The position numbers and the translations under genes are program-made. From Poronia punctata (lineage: Eukaryota; Ascomycota; Sordariomycetes; Xylariales; Xylariaceae), in contig MU401536.1 in assembly GCA_022579005.1 (NCBI GenBank), forward strand, positions 62,001-126,000: a DNA stretch of 64,000 nt, in the 5' to 3' direction. Within the stretch, counting starts at the first letter, position 1, and each line of letters begins with the position of its first letter. The notes below the pieces were generated by a model. That model was not told the DNA's origin, did not search any database, and worked only from the letters and a program-made list of their open reading frames with translations. This document shows, piece after piece, positions 1 to 14,312 of the stretch.

Positions 1-3000
1 ATTTGCAAAATGTCCGTATGACTGACGGTTCGTCCACCCGAGATGAAGCGGAATCCTTAATCCGATCCAGCAGTCCCCTGTATCTCTAGACGGGTAATTC
101 TGCGTGCCTTGGGTAGAAGTAGATGGGTATTCCGTACGGTGACTGTAAGATGTAGGTAGGTTAGTTCGCGGTTACCCGCATAAGGGGCTAGACCCCTTGT
201 CCTGGCCTGGAAATGGATAAGACGATGGCGAGTTAGACCACGCGAGTGCCGGTGAAAGTCTGGGAAATCAGGTCAAGGTTAAAACATCGTTGCTAGATCA
301 TAGATCCCAGGTTGTCTGATGTCTCTGGCTTCTTGGATGTAACGACTACAATGCCTTGTTTCTATCCTACCCTACAAAAGAATCATGATATGATGACCAT
401 GTTTGATGTTTGATTTGGGACAAGGAGAAGCTTGGACCTCTTCGGTAATTGTTGCAAAATGACAAAACAAAAAAAAGAGGTGTGAGTGGTGTGAGAGTTT
501 GTTTGTTTGCTTCTACATGTACGAGTAAAAATAAGCCGTATGTCTGTCCACCCCCGGCAAATCTATTTAAACGAACAGATCTCAGACCGGCACTTCAGTT
601 CCAATCTTGTCGAGGGTGAACACAGATCCCACGTGGGGATTACTCGCGGGTATCTGAGACACCATAACCTTTTCTTCATCTTCATCGTCTCTCATTTCCC
701 CCGACTTTTTTGTATTTTTATATTCCTTCTCCTATCCAATACAGTACTGTATAGTCTTATAACCCCATACTTACCTAGGTTGTCTCGAGACACGAGCCAC
801 CTGTGTCGACTTGTTTTTTGTACAGTACTAGGTTAAGCTAGGCAGTAAAGGGGTGATTAACCGTGGGACTGGTATCGGTCGTGTTTACATTTCGTTAGAT
901 GTCCCGATTCGATGGTGGTTAGGTAACTTGGATACTCTAATCGATATCCTATTTGGTTTTGAAACACAAACGCTTTCCCGTCTGTCGTTCGTCCCATCTC
1001 CAATCCTGGTCTGTATCACGGGAGATGTACGTATTGTATCCTACCTTTATTAGAGAGTCACGAATGTATCATGAAGCGCACTTTGTTGGACTCGTTTACG
1101 TTATTATTCTTCTAGTTAAACTTGCTCTAGCCCCTCAGCATAGACTTGCAAATTCCCACACCAGGGTTACGGGGTGCAGTATGTATTATCAGCTCCATCG
1201 GCCCAAGGGTTACATGGTGGTATCATAACAAGGTCCCCTGTGGACTCGGCAGCCCACATAAAAGTCGCGTAGAGCGATCCCAACTTTGTATAGCCCATCC
1301 GGTCCCAGAACTTCGGCACCTGTTTCACCACAAGGATCAAGTCAAGTAGTTAGCCGAGTCAACCAGGCTACCATACGATCCCCTTCCCCATTTCAAAGGG
1401 CCCTTGTCTGTCTTCGGGATGGAAGAAAGCAAAGAAAGAGAGTATGGAAAAAGGAAGAGAGACGGGATAAATCTCGCCATGTCTAATGCCTCTCTTCACG
1501 GCATTTGGTCATCTCCAAATTAAACTTCATTCTGTACCGCCCAACCGGCTAGGGACATACTTTCTCCCGTCCAAATCTCGGTCGGCTCCTGGAACACCCG
1601 AACTGGGCCGATACCTCTCACTATGGGTCCCAAAGAATAAAAATGATTTCCCCAGCTGACTGGAAAGGCCGTACACCAAAGAACCCTGCCCCTGTCGACA
1701 CATCAAAGATGGTAAACACCATCTCATATCTCTGCTTATTAGTTTGAATGTTTGATTTGGTGCTAGTAGGATCCTGATAATCCTCCTAAATCCTCTCTGT
1801 CGATAAACGCCGATACGACGTGCCCCGTGCCCCCAATCTCCTGTTCCACGGACCCGCGAGCGACCCCCTTTGTATGGTGTAGATACCGAGTGCTACACAC
1901 GGCTTCCCCTTCAAGCTGGTCGTCGTCGTCATACGGCGGACCCATGCTTGTTTTACGCCCGTAAAACAGGTGGAGGGTCGGAGTAACGACGCGTAGTTGC
2001 AGGATCGAGGGACAGAACCGAGATCAGGTACGTTGGACGGCTGGCTGCCTCTTTCCGCGTAGCAAAAAAAAACTGTCCAACGAACGTAACGAACCGTGAT
2101 GCTTTTCCCATCCTACCTATTTCCATCCCCCCTACCCCACTCAAATCCAGCCCAGGGTTTAGGTATACTCCAACTCAGACCCCCCCTTCCCCCGCCTGCC
2201 GGGATGATGAAGAACATAATGTCTATCCATCCAACATCGGACGAGAGTTGGTCCCAAGGATTCGGTAAGCTATCCTAACCGAAAAGGTTGTGAGTGACAG
2301 TTTCAGTTCTTTTCAGTTCTGGGTTGAGCGTACGCGAGAATGCAATACCCGCGGGGGCCACAACACAACCTTCTGATATTGCCTGGTCACTTACTTGGTG
2401 TAGCGTAAACCCCTCGAGCCTATCCTAACGCGACGGAACATCTGGTGCGTGCTACATGATTGCGTATATTTCAGCCTTTCTTACTGGCTACCACAAACGA
2501 TATGCGGGTGTTTTGACGAGTCGATGATGCAGAAGCGCTGCAAATGAACAAGATCTTGATGTTTATAGATCAAGGTCCTTGCCATCCACGACATGAATGA
2601 AGGAATTCGAATTCGTCGGACTGAGAAATTAAGTGGTCGAGAAGGATCAGTCGTAAGATCTCGGGTAAATTCCTTTGCGGACGGAAATTAACTAAAGTTG
2701 GAACACAACATATAGGTAGTTAGTATTCTACCGCCGTATCTCATCGTATGCTTTCGAGTTCTGTATATCTTTCTCGAGCTGTGGAGAAAGACTTACAACG
2801 CTTTACAATAATGAAAATAATATCCAGTGACAAACTCAAGTAATTAGGGGATACCCCGTAACCCACAATTAGGTGATTATAGAATTGAAAAAGGTAAAAT
2901 GAAGAAGCGAACAGTAGTTTTAACCCCTGGCTGGTCCCGTAGTACACGAATCCAAAAGGCTTGAAAAGGAACGTTTTGTTTTAGGCAGGTTACATCCAAC

Positions 3001-3182
3001 TAAGCTAAATTCCTCTTATAAATTTACCCGTTGCCTGGACCAATAGCGACGACAAACCTGTTGCTATCGGGATGCTCTAGTGGCGCTACTACTACTGTTG
3101 TTGTCCTTATTTTTTTTTCTTTCTTTGTCACACGACGTCTCGAGTCGTGCTGCAGCCTTCCAACCGCCGGGATTGGGATTCA

Positions 3183-3208
3183 GGGGGGGGGGGGGGGGGG
3201 GAGGGGGG
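3183..3208. repeat. Poly-G tract
   Basis: There are 19 consecutive G from 3183, one A at 3202, then six more G. On the plus strand this could form a G-quadruplex. It could also be of uncertain length because homopolymers are error-prone. No gene overlaps it. Confidence 0.85.
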
Positions 3209-6200
3209 AACTGTCGGCCCCAAAGATTTGGTTTTATCTATCCAAGGTAGCTAGCTAATCCAGGCTCAACTCACGAGATCTGTGACGGAAACAATGTGTT
3301 CGTGCATGATCTCAGCGCAGCTACGCGCGATTGCTCGTCTGTCGTTACCGTTCTTGGGTAGTTCGTGCGCGGCCAACCATGGTGGGTTACCTACAGTTGT
3401 TGGCTACCCCCTTTTTTCTTGCTTTGTCTTTTCCTCTTGGAGTCTGGACACGAGTCCCTCCCAACTCGTCAATGTCAGGCGTGGTCTCTGAAGTACAGGA
3501 TTAGACGCGTTCGTTGCCCGTGTGTCATGGATTGTGACTGCTTCTATCTCTACAGAAATAGGATACAAGAGGTTAAATCAACCACAATACATATAACCCC
3601 GAACCTCTCTGCTTTATCTAGTTAAGCAGCTCTAACCCTGACCTAGGTTAGGTCTTTCCTAAATCAAATTGGGCTCTTACGACCCAATTCCTGTCTACGT
3701 CGTTGGGAAACTCTCTGGCAAGGATCTTCGACCCCCTAGCTGTCTTAGGTGAGACATAACAGCCTCTGGAACCCTGTTGCTGGCAGGCCGACCCATCCTC
3801 GGCCTGAGCCGAGTGGCTCGTCATTCCTGTGGCTGCAGGTCAAGTTCTCTGGAGGACATGAGATTCCAAGGCGGGTTGGCCCTATTTCCTTCGGAGGGGG
3901 GCGATAACAGGAGGAAGGGCTAAACCGGATGCTCGGCCTGTCTGCAGAACTCACGGTTCCCTGGGCGACGTATCGTTTCGGGCACGGCTGGAACGGGACC
4001 CCGGAATGAAGCATGCATATTTGAACCCAGATTATCTGGAAGGGTCATCTACTAGTTTTTGTTGGTTGTTGGGAAAAGGTGGAATGGGACTAGAGTTAGG
4101 CTTTCCAGTGCAATACATTAAAATTCAATACAGCACAGTACAGTACACTACAGTATAATGAAAGGGCTAAAGTTGATAGCTGAGGCGGAAGAGCTGGTGA
4201 TGTGGCCTGATCGATGATTCGCATGTTTGTATGGCCTGTCCTTATCATATAAAGATGCTTCTTGTCGTAGGATAAGGTTTATTTTTTAACATAGTAATGG
4301 GTAGTTCCACGCGGTAGTGCCCATGAAGAATCGAGTGATACAAAAGGGGAGCTGAGGACGTTTCCCCTGTCACCAGAGATCTCGAGCTTGTCTATCTCAG
4401 ACACTAGAGGCCATGGGGCTTCGCTATTGCAGGCACTCGAGGTGTGTATCACAATGGTCTTGACGAAACCTGTAATGGGTGGTTTATGCGGCGAACCGCT
4501 CGCCACTGGCGAACTTCAGAGGCTGTGCCCCCTTTCTGGGGCGGAGGGCGGCGTCCCTGGGGGTTACTTCCGGAAGTATCGAGGTTTGGGCACTTGAAGC
4601 CCCTCTGTCTTTCCCTGTGATAAGTGGGTTACACATCAACAACATAGATTACCAAGCTTTAGTATCAAGTAGGCAGACTTCAGAACCACATATATGCTTC
4701 ACTTTAAAATCCAAGGACTGTCTGGCCCCTATCCCGGTTTTCGAAAACGTATACCCGCAAAGAGACCAATGAAGCCGGCTACAACTTGACAGCTTGGCCC
4801 AATGTGTTACGCCGATGCTTATATATCGGTGCTCCTATACCGAAGCGGGCAGGTATTTTCGCCAACACCGAACGATTCGTCTAGTTTAGGCAACTCAAAG
4901 TCTCTCAAGAGCTCACTTCGGGATTTATCCATTGACATTGTTAGCGGGCGTCCATCATCATCATATCATTTACAAATGTGACGGATGAAGCACAGAACTT
5001 CCCTCTTATCCGCCTGCCTGCGCACTCGCCGACTAAGACGAGGAGTATGTCTCCAGGCTGTAACTATCGAATAATTGTCACAGGGTATGCTAGTCACGCA
5101 CACGAAATAAGATGCTGACGATGAACAAACATATACGGCCGTAGCTAGAAGTGTAGGTACGCGATATTACGCGTACACGTCATGCCTTCATTTTATTCTT
5201 TATTTTTTCTTCTCTCTTCTTCTTCCGTATCATTTGTCAATTCCCAAATCGGCAGGTAAGAGGAGATCGACGGTAACGTTTATGATTTTGTTGGGTTATT
5301 AGATTTTGAGGCCGAGTTCGCCGTTCAAGACCGCAACTTCGGTCTCTGGTTGTAATTCGGGATATCACTCTAGCTTCTAATGCGCAACCTGGTGGGCCGG
5401 TCTCGCTACCTACTGACCCTGATTGATTCCCACTGAAATTTATGCGGCTGCTCCTATGACATACCGATTTTGACTAAGCCATCGTTTGTTTGGTACGTGG
5501 CGCAGGGATCTAGGAAGGAGAGATCCGACCAGGGTAAGATGCTGACAGTACAAGTAGGATGAGTACTCTTTCCTGTATGCCCAGTACATATTATGATTGT
5601 GGTGTACCCAAGAAGTACATGATCCTTTGTATAGTCCCCCGGTCTGCCAAGGGCGATCACAGATCCAACTAAAGCAGGGCCTCTAAAAAAAGGCCCCGAA
5701 AGCTAGAAAACATCTAGTCTAGCCGTGTTCGAACGTGCACGCAGCACCACGCTGGAAGAATGAACCTGCACGTACCTATGATTGATAAGTAGGTACTTAC
5801 GAGTAGTTTAATTATTCTTCTCTCGCGGGTTAACAGGAGCGGAGTGGATGGTCCCGGACGGTTCCTCTCAACCGGTAATTGGTGCATAATGATATGTTTT
5901 TGGTCAGCCGGCTTCCTCGCAAAGCGAGTTATCACGTAACAGTCTACAGACACAGAAGCCATCGACGAAAGATATCTCTGTACCTGCATCCACAACGACA
6001 AGATGTCCGTACACGTATCCAACATGGAACCAAAGAAGGAAGAGTTGCGACGATGCGTCTGGACTCTGCAGACGCCAATCGGGAGAATGCGGTTGAACAG
6101 TAGTCTCGACTCTCCGGGGTGTTTCAAGCCTGCCATAACCGTCCGGGGTTGTCCTTACCGTCGGGTTTCTGGAGTTCATTTGCTTCTTCAAATGGAGAGA

Positions 6201-8876
6201 CGTACAATATTAGGCCCCATAGCGAAAGAAGATGGATGAAAGCACAGTGCCTACTGTGTGGATGCTCTGAGGCATACCATACCCATCTCTGCGCAAATGG
6301 AAAGTACGTTAATGTACTCGTACAGAGCACCTGCTGAGGTATGCACTCACCAAAGCTAAAGCGTCTGACATCTCTGTACAAGTAGGTACCTAACCTAGAC
6401 ATTACCTCATGGCAGAGGAGGATTGGCCAAGCTGGAAGCGTGGCCTGTAGAGCGGTGCGTGCCATTAAGTAATCAGCCACATTTGCTTCCGCGGAAACAA
6501 TCCCACCACCATAGGGTAGCTCTGGTAATATACACACCCCCTTGGATATCATGGGATATCATGGGATACGATAGATACTAGTCTAGTGGGTGAGGTAGAT
6601 TGTAGCCCGAGCTGGTGTACCTCCGCAAATAGTCAGTGAAAGAGCGAATAAACAACCATTACAGCACCATACAACAACAAAAGGCTCAACAATGGATACA
6701 AATACAGAAACAGGTGTAGCTATAGGGAATGAACGGGTGTGGATGCGGACGAAGATGGTGATACCTTATAAAGTAGGTAGGTAAATAAGGTATTTGGGAT
6801 CCGGTATCGTTGCGTACATACTGTTCCCGTCTCTCATCCAGACTTGACTTCATCATATTCTGTTTTCTAGCTACAATTGTATTTCACAACATGCCATTAC
6901 ACACTAAAATACAAAAGGACTTGTGGACAAACATGGTCAATCCGACCACAATGGAATTCTCCAAATATCTGTTGCATTCTTTTCCATTCCATGCGGCTCG
7001 CAGTAAGTAGGTAGGTAAATCTGCCTCATTTTAATTATCGATTGGCCTATTCGGCCCTGTCGGTTTTAGACGCGCTACTAAAGTTGTCATACTCGCTCGC
7101 GCTTTCCTTCTATCTCTGATCTACCCACCGCTTTGTCCTTTCTCCCCGATCACGTATCTAACCTACATCGTATGCCTTCTCAACTCACTTCCAACATTCT
7201 CTACTATTAATGGACATTTGCTGTTTCCAGGGTTGGTCCAAGTAGGCGATATAAGATGAGCAAATCTCGCCAGGTACCACGAATTGGATGATGGTGTCAC
7301 CGACGTTGTTTAGTATGCCCACTACCCTCGGGTACACCAGACACCGAAGAAGCCAAGACATTTCATTCTGAATAAGTACGTCGGTACACGAGGTAAGGGC
7401 TTGGACTGTTACCGCATATGGCTACAAATCACACTGCATACACAGTACAACAACATGACAACACCATAACACCACAAGGACGCCGGGGAAGGAGTCAAAA
7501 AACGCCCCCTCCGGTTATAAAGCTGGTATCGGCCATGCTCCATAACATCCCAATTCCCCAGTCTAGCCTAGCGCGACCCACGCCGGTAGGTCCAGGGAGC
7601 CCAGCGTTCGATCCCATCTTCTAAATTCTACTCTCTCCTTGGCTACACAGATCGTCCAATACCTACCACCACGCCTGGGTAGCCCTGATGTACTCGTAGG
7701 GCCCAGGTGGATAGCCAATAATACAACCAATTATATGGCCCGTGTGTCCCTTTTGCGGTAAGTGCTTAGCCAATGCCACGGCCCGGTTCACCTTCTAGGC
7801 ACTCCCCAGTCTCCAGATAATACACGTACGCGACTATGTAGCCCACTAATAAAGTACCTGCACACACTCATTTATCACGCCTGCCTGGCTTGTCAGCTTT
7901 GGAACTCTCAAAGTTCAAACTTTTCAAGGAGACTAACCTAGAAAAATATACTGCATATGTTATACACATAAAGGTGCCGGCATGTGATGAGCGCCATGTT
8001 CAATTACATACCAAATGACAACATATGCTTCAAACCTTTAACCGTCGTGGACACTGGACCATACATATGACTTTGACATGTTGTTTGTTTAAGCATACCT
8101 GATAGCAAAACTCTATCGTAATAGACCAACCACATCAAAACCGACTACCAGGGCCTAAACTAGCTCCCTCCTTAACCTTACCCTAAGGCTTACCTACCTA
8201 CCTACTTATAAGTTTTACTGTATAAACTTATCGGGTACAGCCATACTGTGTGCAAACATGAGGAGATAGGTACCTAACCTGAAGGTATCAGCCAGCCTTG
8301 ATTGTACCTTCATCAATATGTGGATCTGCCATGTGCAAACTGTATGAAAACCAACTTGAAAAGATTTGTAATCAGCCCAGATGATGTCGATGGATGTATG
8401 TAGGTAGGCGAATGTTGTTCACGTACATATATAGGTATATATTAGGTATGTATGTGCCTATTGGAATGTGCGAGGACATTGAAGATAATTAACAGGCTTG
8501 GAAAGCTAAATCGTAGATAGGTCACCAGGTAAAAGATATGTCCGTATGACCTGTGCGGTTGACGACAGGTTATCGGCTGGTTTGAGGTAGTTACTCGAAG
8601 GTATGTACTGTACCTACCTACACTCTGATATTGCACCGAAGTCGTCCGTGCCTGCTCATCTAGCTGGCCTAAGCATGTACTTTCTTTACCTGGCAATGTA
8701 ATTGCCCTAACTTTGACCGGAGGTATTATCATATAACCTACTTGGAGGAAAGTGCGTCTTGGTTCCTACCGTACTGGCCATACATGTGCATACCTTAAGT
8801 GCCGTACTGAGGTATGTTGGCCACAGTAAGGGTAGACTAGCAAATATACACATATGAGATGCCTTAAGTCAACATT

Positions 8877-8902
8877 GTGAATAGGCAGGATTGCCTATTC
8901 AC
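8877..8902. repeat. Perfect 11-bp inverted repeat (hairpin)
   Basis: The arms GTGAATAGGCA and TGCCTATTCAC are exact reverse complements separated by four bases. No T-run follows, no ORF ends here, and I recognise no RNA family. Confidence 0.8.
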
Positions 8903-11774
8903 AGTCACAGACTTGTGATCGTCTCTTGCCGTATTCTCAATTCTAGAACCGCCATAGATTCCATCCACCTAGCCAACACTTTATACCAAGTACACACATC
9001 GTTCTCTTGTGTGTACGGTACTTGAACGGAAATAGTAGGACCGAGTGGGCGTGCAAAGTCTACCCTTGTGTCCTCTCTCCCTCACCTTGGATTACTCCTT
9101 TGGGCCTGGTCGCACGCCTCTTCTCTTCTTTTTCCATGCATAACGGCCCACCCGCTCGGGTACTAGACGCACCAGAGCGTTCTCTCAAGATTGCTATAGC
9201 CAACTAAAGGCCCGCCACCAAAGGGGCGCTACCAAAGACCATGGGTCCAAGGCCGCTACCAAGATTCACCTCTGCCGGCAGCGATGTCTCTTTCGACCCG
9301 CTAGCCCCCGTTGAGATTGTGGGGAGCAAGGAAAAAAAGGTTGGGTCTGTCACCGATGTCTTCGATGTCTACGAGCCATGACCTGCTTTTCCCTCTTCAT
9401 TGCAACCACCATCCTTGCATGATTTGCAGCTACCTTCGAGACATTGGGCCCTCTAGCATCTCAACGGCCAGCATCCCTGCCAACGGCATGTTAGTATCCA
9501 GTCAACCAAGTTCACCAAGTTCACCAAGTTCAACCAGTGTCGTAGCTTCACGTTCCTGCTACCAAGTCGCCTCGCCAGCGCTATCTCCTACTAGCTTCTA
9601 GCTAGCACCCTGAGTGTCTCCACGGGCACGATTACGATTGATGGCCATTGCATCGATTTGGGAATAGTAGGCCAATAACAATACGCACCTGTCCGACTCA
9701 TCATACTAGCCAGTAGCCCCAAGTTGCTCAAGTTACTCAAGCCACTCAAGTTACCCAGGCTGCCCAACTGACCTGGGTTACCTAATAACCGTACGGCTGG
9801 ACAGAGGGAAACAGCCGGGGCAACTCTCGTAAGGCGAGCAGTGAGAGGGAGGGAAAAAAAGAACAGGAAGAGTAACCCGGGGTCAGGTCCTACCGCGTAT
9901 GCAGGCCACACACAGCTCCTGCCTGCGGCTACCAGTAACGATACCTTTCCAATTTTTGAGAGTGGCAATCTTAAACGAGAAAGTTGAGAAAGCAACGTGA
10001 GGCTTGGGATAAACGGCCGAGAAGTAAGGTACCCGTTCATAGTTGCTCGTATGTGTATCGCTAGTCTCATCTGTCAACCCGTCACTTGCCATCTGCCTGC
10101 CATTCACCTACCATCTTGACAGCTTTGCCCATCGCAGACCATCACCGCCATCTATCCGTACATCTATCTAGACATCCCTTTGAGGTGCCGCCTGGTCTAG
10201 TCTACCCTTTTCCCCTGCCTTATCTCTGCCCACGTCTCCGCCTATTAACATTCAACATTTTAAGCACACACCAGCCAACTGTGTCTCGTTTTATTGGCTC
10301 CTCCTCTGACTTTTCCAAGCTCTTTATCACGTCCCGACCTTCCCTTCGCCGCCTTCTTCTTTAAATTTGTCCCAGGCTACGGAACAGCGTCTCAGTTTAT
10401 TCTCTTGCCATCAACCCATCAACCCATCAAGAAAGGGATTATAGTTGGTTGACCAGGTTTGACCCGCTTACTAGCAGTCTTTCCGACAGTCCAAGTTCTT
10501 TGGGACGTCTTGAGTAATCCAGAAAAAGTCATTCGTATGTGTGGTTCTTACTTGATCGACGGAACGAATCAAACGCCCGGCACGAACTCCCCGGATAGCT
10601 GCCTTTATTCGATTGCAATCCCAGGCCAACCTTGTCCGAACACCTTCGACGGGTTACCTGCATGCAAGTGAACGACGGGTCCACAGACCGATAGAAATCC
10701 GCATCTTCTTAATTTCGCCCAATTTTGGGGTATAAGTGACGTTATCTTGTCGAGACTACGGCCACTGCGCAGAAAGCCTTTCTGGTATTTATTCATTTCA
10801 CTTTTCTCACTCCCTTTACTAACATTCAGTTACGTGCGAGAGTTACCAACCCGTAACAAATCACCTCCGTCTCCCCCCTTTAGCCTTCTCGCCAACTTAG
10901 ACCATCCTCTAGACGAAGAAAGCCCGGGGGGTGTTCCGATCTAGCGGCCCACCATCGTTCAATAAAACTGACTTTGGTGCGCAGAGGATAAACTGCGACT
11001 CACGATCGGTCTCTTTGAGGCCGCGGAGGTGAATAAGTTTTGAGCAGCTCCAGTGTCCGAAACCCGACTCAGATTTAGTTTGCCAACTACCAAAGTTGGC
11101 CAATGAGCGGTGCGGTGACAAACGTCTACCCCTGGGAATTTGGCTATCAAAGAGTCTAGTGCTGGTGAGAAGGATAGCTATTCCTATTTATCTGTCCGGA
11201 AGCCAGTCGTAGCCACACAGCCTGCGGTCTCTGATCACTTGCACCAGATCTACAACTAGCTTGTCTCTTGTCGCCTAGTTTTATCCCGGTTTTATCCCAT
11301 CTTTGCGCGCGCGGGCCGTCTTCCAAAACAACACTCGGTCCCCCGCCTCTTTTACACCATTGAAGAATAGACATACCCATAGACCTCCCTAGGGGCATTT
11401 CTGTTTCACTTGACAGGAGGGGCGATGAGAGGATTAAAAAGCAAGCAGCAGATTGTCCGATAGATTTGACTATTTCTAAGACAAAACGTCCGAGAAGGGT
11501 ACAGCGGAAAGCCCCTCCAGCAGCCAAAGATCAAGCAGAATCTCCCCCTCATTCCTCCCTCCGTCTGGCAGGACAGACATCTAAACCCGCTTCTCGCATA
11601 AGAGTTGAGTCTCCTGGTTCAACTGTGTCCAACTGTGTCGCCCCCTTTTCTCTCCCCCCTTGGATTTCTGCAACACTGGTCCCGAAACAAACCCTGGTCG
11701 GCTCCCTCTATTTGGAACAAGACTGTATTCTTACCTCACCCACCCCAAGAGGCCCTATCAGCAGACCATTCTTG

Positions 11775-14312
11775 ATGTCTACCGTCAAGTTTAGCTATCC
11801 ACCCTATAAGCTTTTTGAGGTGAGTTTCCCCCAAAGGTTCTTTGCTGCATGCGCGTCGGATCCCAGCGGATTATGGTGTGCCAGTTGTGCTTGTAGAACT
11901 GGGACTAATGTGTGTGGAGTCCAGCCTCAGTATCACGGCCAAAGGCCCATAATCATCGACACTGAGGCGATAGAATCGCCGGAAACTGTTACGCTCCGAT
12001 ACGAAGAGGAGGCTGCGGCAAGAGCAAACGGAGGAGACCTTCGTGGGGACACCCCGCCTGGTCTCCTTTCTATAGACGGGTGTTCAAAGTCACAACCGCC
12101 CCCAATGCACTGTGAGTTGTCCAAACATTACACTCTCCTCTTCACTCTATCTAGTTTTGCATGTCCGGCACGACGATCAACACGGGCTGGGCCCGGGAGT
12201 GTGTCACCTTGCAAGGCTAACCGTCGACGGTTTGTTAGCATTCGACTCGGCGAGGTCATATCAAGACGCCCATTATCCATACAATACACAGCCATACGCA
12301 ACACAGCAGACAGTAAATGCGGCAGCGGCACAGCTCAACAATCTGGCCTTTGCGGCCAACAGTTCGGCAGACCAGTACATAACCCCGGTCGGGCCAAGCT
12401 TGATCTCGTATCAACCGACGAGCGGAATCGCCGGGACCAAGGTGATGATCAAGATATCGGTGCCGTATGAACTGGGTGCAGTGACAAGCCACTTCTTTGT
12501 CGCGTTTGGGTCGCATAGGTGCTCAGCGCACGCAAGCAGGGACTCGAATGACGGTAGTGGATATGGCTACGTTGTCGGCGCAGACGTACCACGGCTAGAA
12601 GACACGAGGATTCCGGGCGACAACGTGCCTATATCACTCCTAATCGAAAGCGCAGACGGACAGACGTTGGCCAGCTTAGACGTGGGCACGTTTACTTATC
12701 ATGACACACAGGCTGGCAGTGTCGAGGCACCCCATGAGTCTGTCACGCGGAGGCCTTCCTCCAAGTCACCTGAGGAGGAAGAGCGACGAACAGTCACGCC
12801 GGATAGACAGCAACAAGAAGCCGACCATCAGCTCGCCGAGGCAGCAGCCGTTACTGCTACAAATACGTATGGCTACGCCCCGACAGCACATCAGGCCGTC
12901 GCCTCCAACTACGACGGCACAGGATACTCCAGCAATAACAGTAACAGCATGTTGTCCACTTACCACCGCTCTTCGTACGATTACCCGCGGCCGCCTTCGC
13001 TCTTCAAGTCGCCAACCTGGGCGAGCTCATACGCGCCGTCGCTATCGCTACCCCGCAGCCCGCCCAGAGTCTACCATGCGCCGTCTATCTCTCGGTCTAG
13101 CGTGACGTCTTTGCCCATACCGGGGTCGGGCGTTCCGCAGCTTGTACGGACGAGCACGATCCAGACGTCGAGCTCCTCGGGGGGCGGCTTGAATCCCTAC
13201 GCGCTCTATTCGACAAAGGCAATACTGAAAATCAATGGAGATTTGGAATCGATGGCAAACAATTGGACTCCGGAAGAGTGCGAGAATGGCAGAAGACTTG
13301 TCCTTTTTAGTAAGAAACAGCAAGGATCTACGCTCTCGGTGAATTTCAAGCCGGTATCCGTCAGCGAGAGGCCGCCGAATAGCATCTGCATCAGTTGCAT
13401 TTACTGGGCCGAGAAACGAGAATGCTTTCTTACCAGTGTGGACACTATTTCTTTGCTGGAGCGCATGATACACACGCCGCCGGAGAAGTTCGACGTCGAA
13501 GAGAAGAATCGGATCCGGCGGAATCTGGAGGGGCTTAAGCCCATAACCGTCAGTAAGGCCAAGCCGGAAAGCGAGGAATTCTTCAAGGTCATTATGGGGT
13601 TCCCGAATCCGAAGCCGAGAAATATCGAGAAAGACATCAAAGTCTTTCCGTGGAAGAAACTGGGACCTGCGTTGAAAAAGATTATCGCGAAATATGTGAG
13701 TCGAGCTTTTTTGCCCAAGCTGGATTTTTTCTTTCTCCTTGGTTTTTGGTTTTTTTTCCCTTGGTCGCGGCCACTAACTCGCGTCGGTTACTACTCTAGT
13801 CGGCATCTCCGCCCGCCTCGTCCGGTCTCCATCACCACTCGGTCCCATCGTACCACCAGACATCTGGACCATCAGCGCTCCTTACTCCCGTCAGTAGTAC
13901 GAGTCCCGGATTATACGGACCCCCTCATACACCTACAATGGCAGATACAAGCTATTCGCACCACGATTCGCAGTCGACCATAGCCTCGCCTCGTTCGTTA
14001 TCGGGAGCGCCCTCGAGCTGGGGTCCATACTCGGGGCGCACGCTGTCGCCGAGCCTGAAGACACATTCACCGCAGGGTATGCGAATGCCTGGGCTACCAT
14101 CGTACGCCAACAATAGCCATCACCACCATTCGCCGCACGGGTACGGACTTGCGTCGCACGCCACTCATAGTCAACGCTGGGACACGGTGGGAGTGTCGAG
14201 CAGTGGCTATGGCGACGCGTCGGGCGCCGCGCCCGCGTACTCGAGTCATCAGCATCACAGTCATGTGTATGGTGCAGGTGCGTATGGTACCAGCGGTCAC
14301 CACCGTGAATAA
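11775..14312 (+). CDS. medA: Medusa-type transcriptional regulator of conidiation (MedA/Acon-3/Ren1/Acr1 family)
   Basis: Proposed exons are 11775-11819, 11925-12111, 12155-13695 and 13800-14312, giving 761 residues. The last intron (GTGAGT...CTAG) is clear and restores one frame into the C-terminal Ser/His/Tyr-rich tail. The core carries an IPT/TIG-like stretch (ISYQPTSGIAGTKV, near 12.41 kb) and then the family's conserved region, recognised from CISCIYWAEKRECFLTSVD and IMGFPNPKPRNIEKDIKVF ending in KKIIAKY. Medusa proteins act in the nucleus and control conidiophore patterning and the timing of developmental regulators. The 5' end is less certain. ATG 11775 is the first ATG of its frame and meets a GTGAGT donor, and phases agree, but intron 2 is only 43 nt and exons 1-2 match nothing I know. 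The conserved core begins near 12250. Confidence 0.85.

Larger units (their letters stand above)
1..11774. other. Gene-poor region upstream of medA; no supported coding gene
   Basis: Open frames here are short (the longest about 160 codons), overlap on both strands, and match no family I recognise. Stop codons are frequent and I could not assemble a spliced protein. The region holds many TAGGTA/TACCTA-type short repeats, a poly-G run near 3.18 kb and a perfect hairpin at 8877-8902. From about 10.1 to 10.5 kb the plus strand becomes pyrimidine-rich, as fungal promoters and 5' leaders often do. Developmental regulators of the Medusa type are known for long, complex upstream regions. I therefore infer, without proof, that the last 1.5-2 kb serve medA as promoter or leader with several short upstream ORFs. 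Confidence 0.55.

Noticed and set aside
5714..6552. Two overlapping 140-codon frames on the minus strand
   Set aside because: They overlap each other and plus-strand frames, lack motifs, and the peptides look random (Arg/Ser/Cys/Trp-rich).
9591..10070. A 159-codon minus-strand frame with a Leu/Ser/Gly-rich repeat
   Set aside because: The apparent repeat comes from simple CAAGTTACTCAAG-type DNA repeats, and no start context or splice partner supports a gene.
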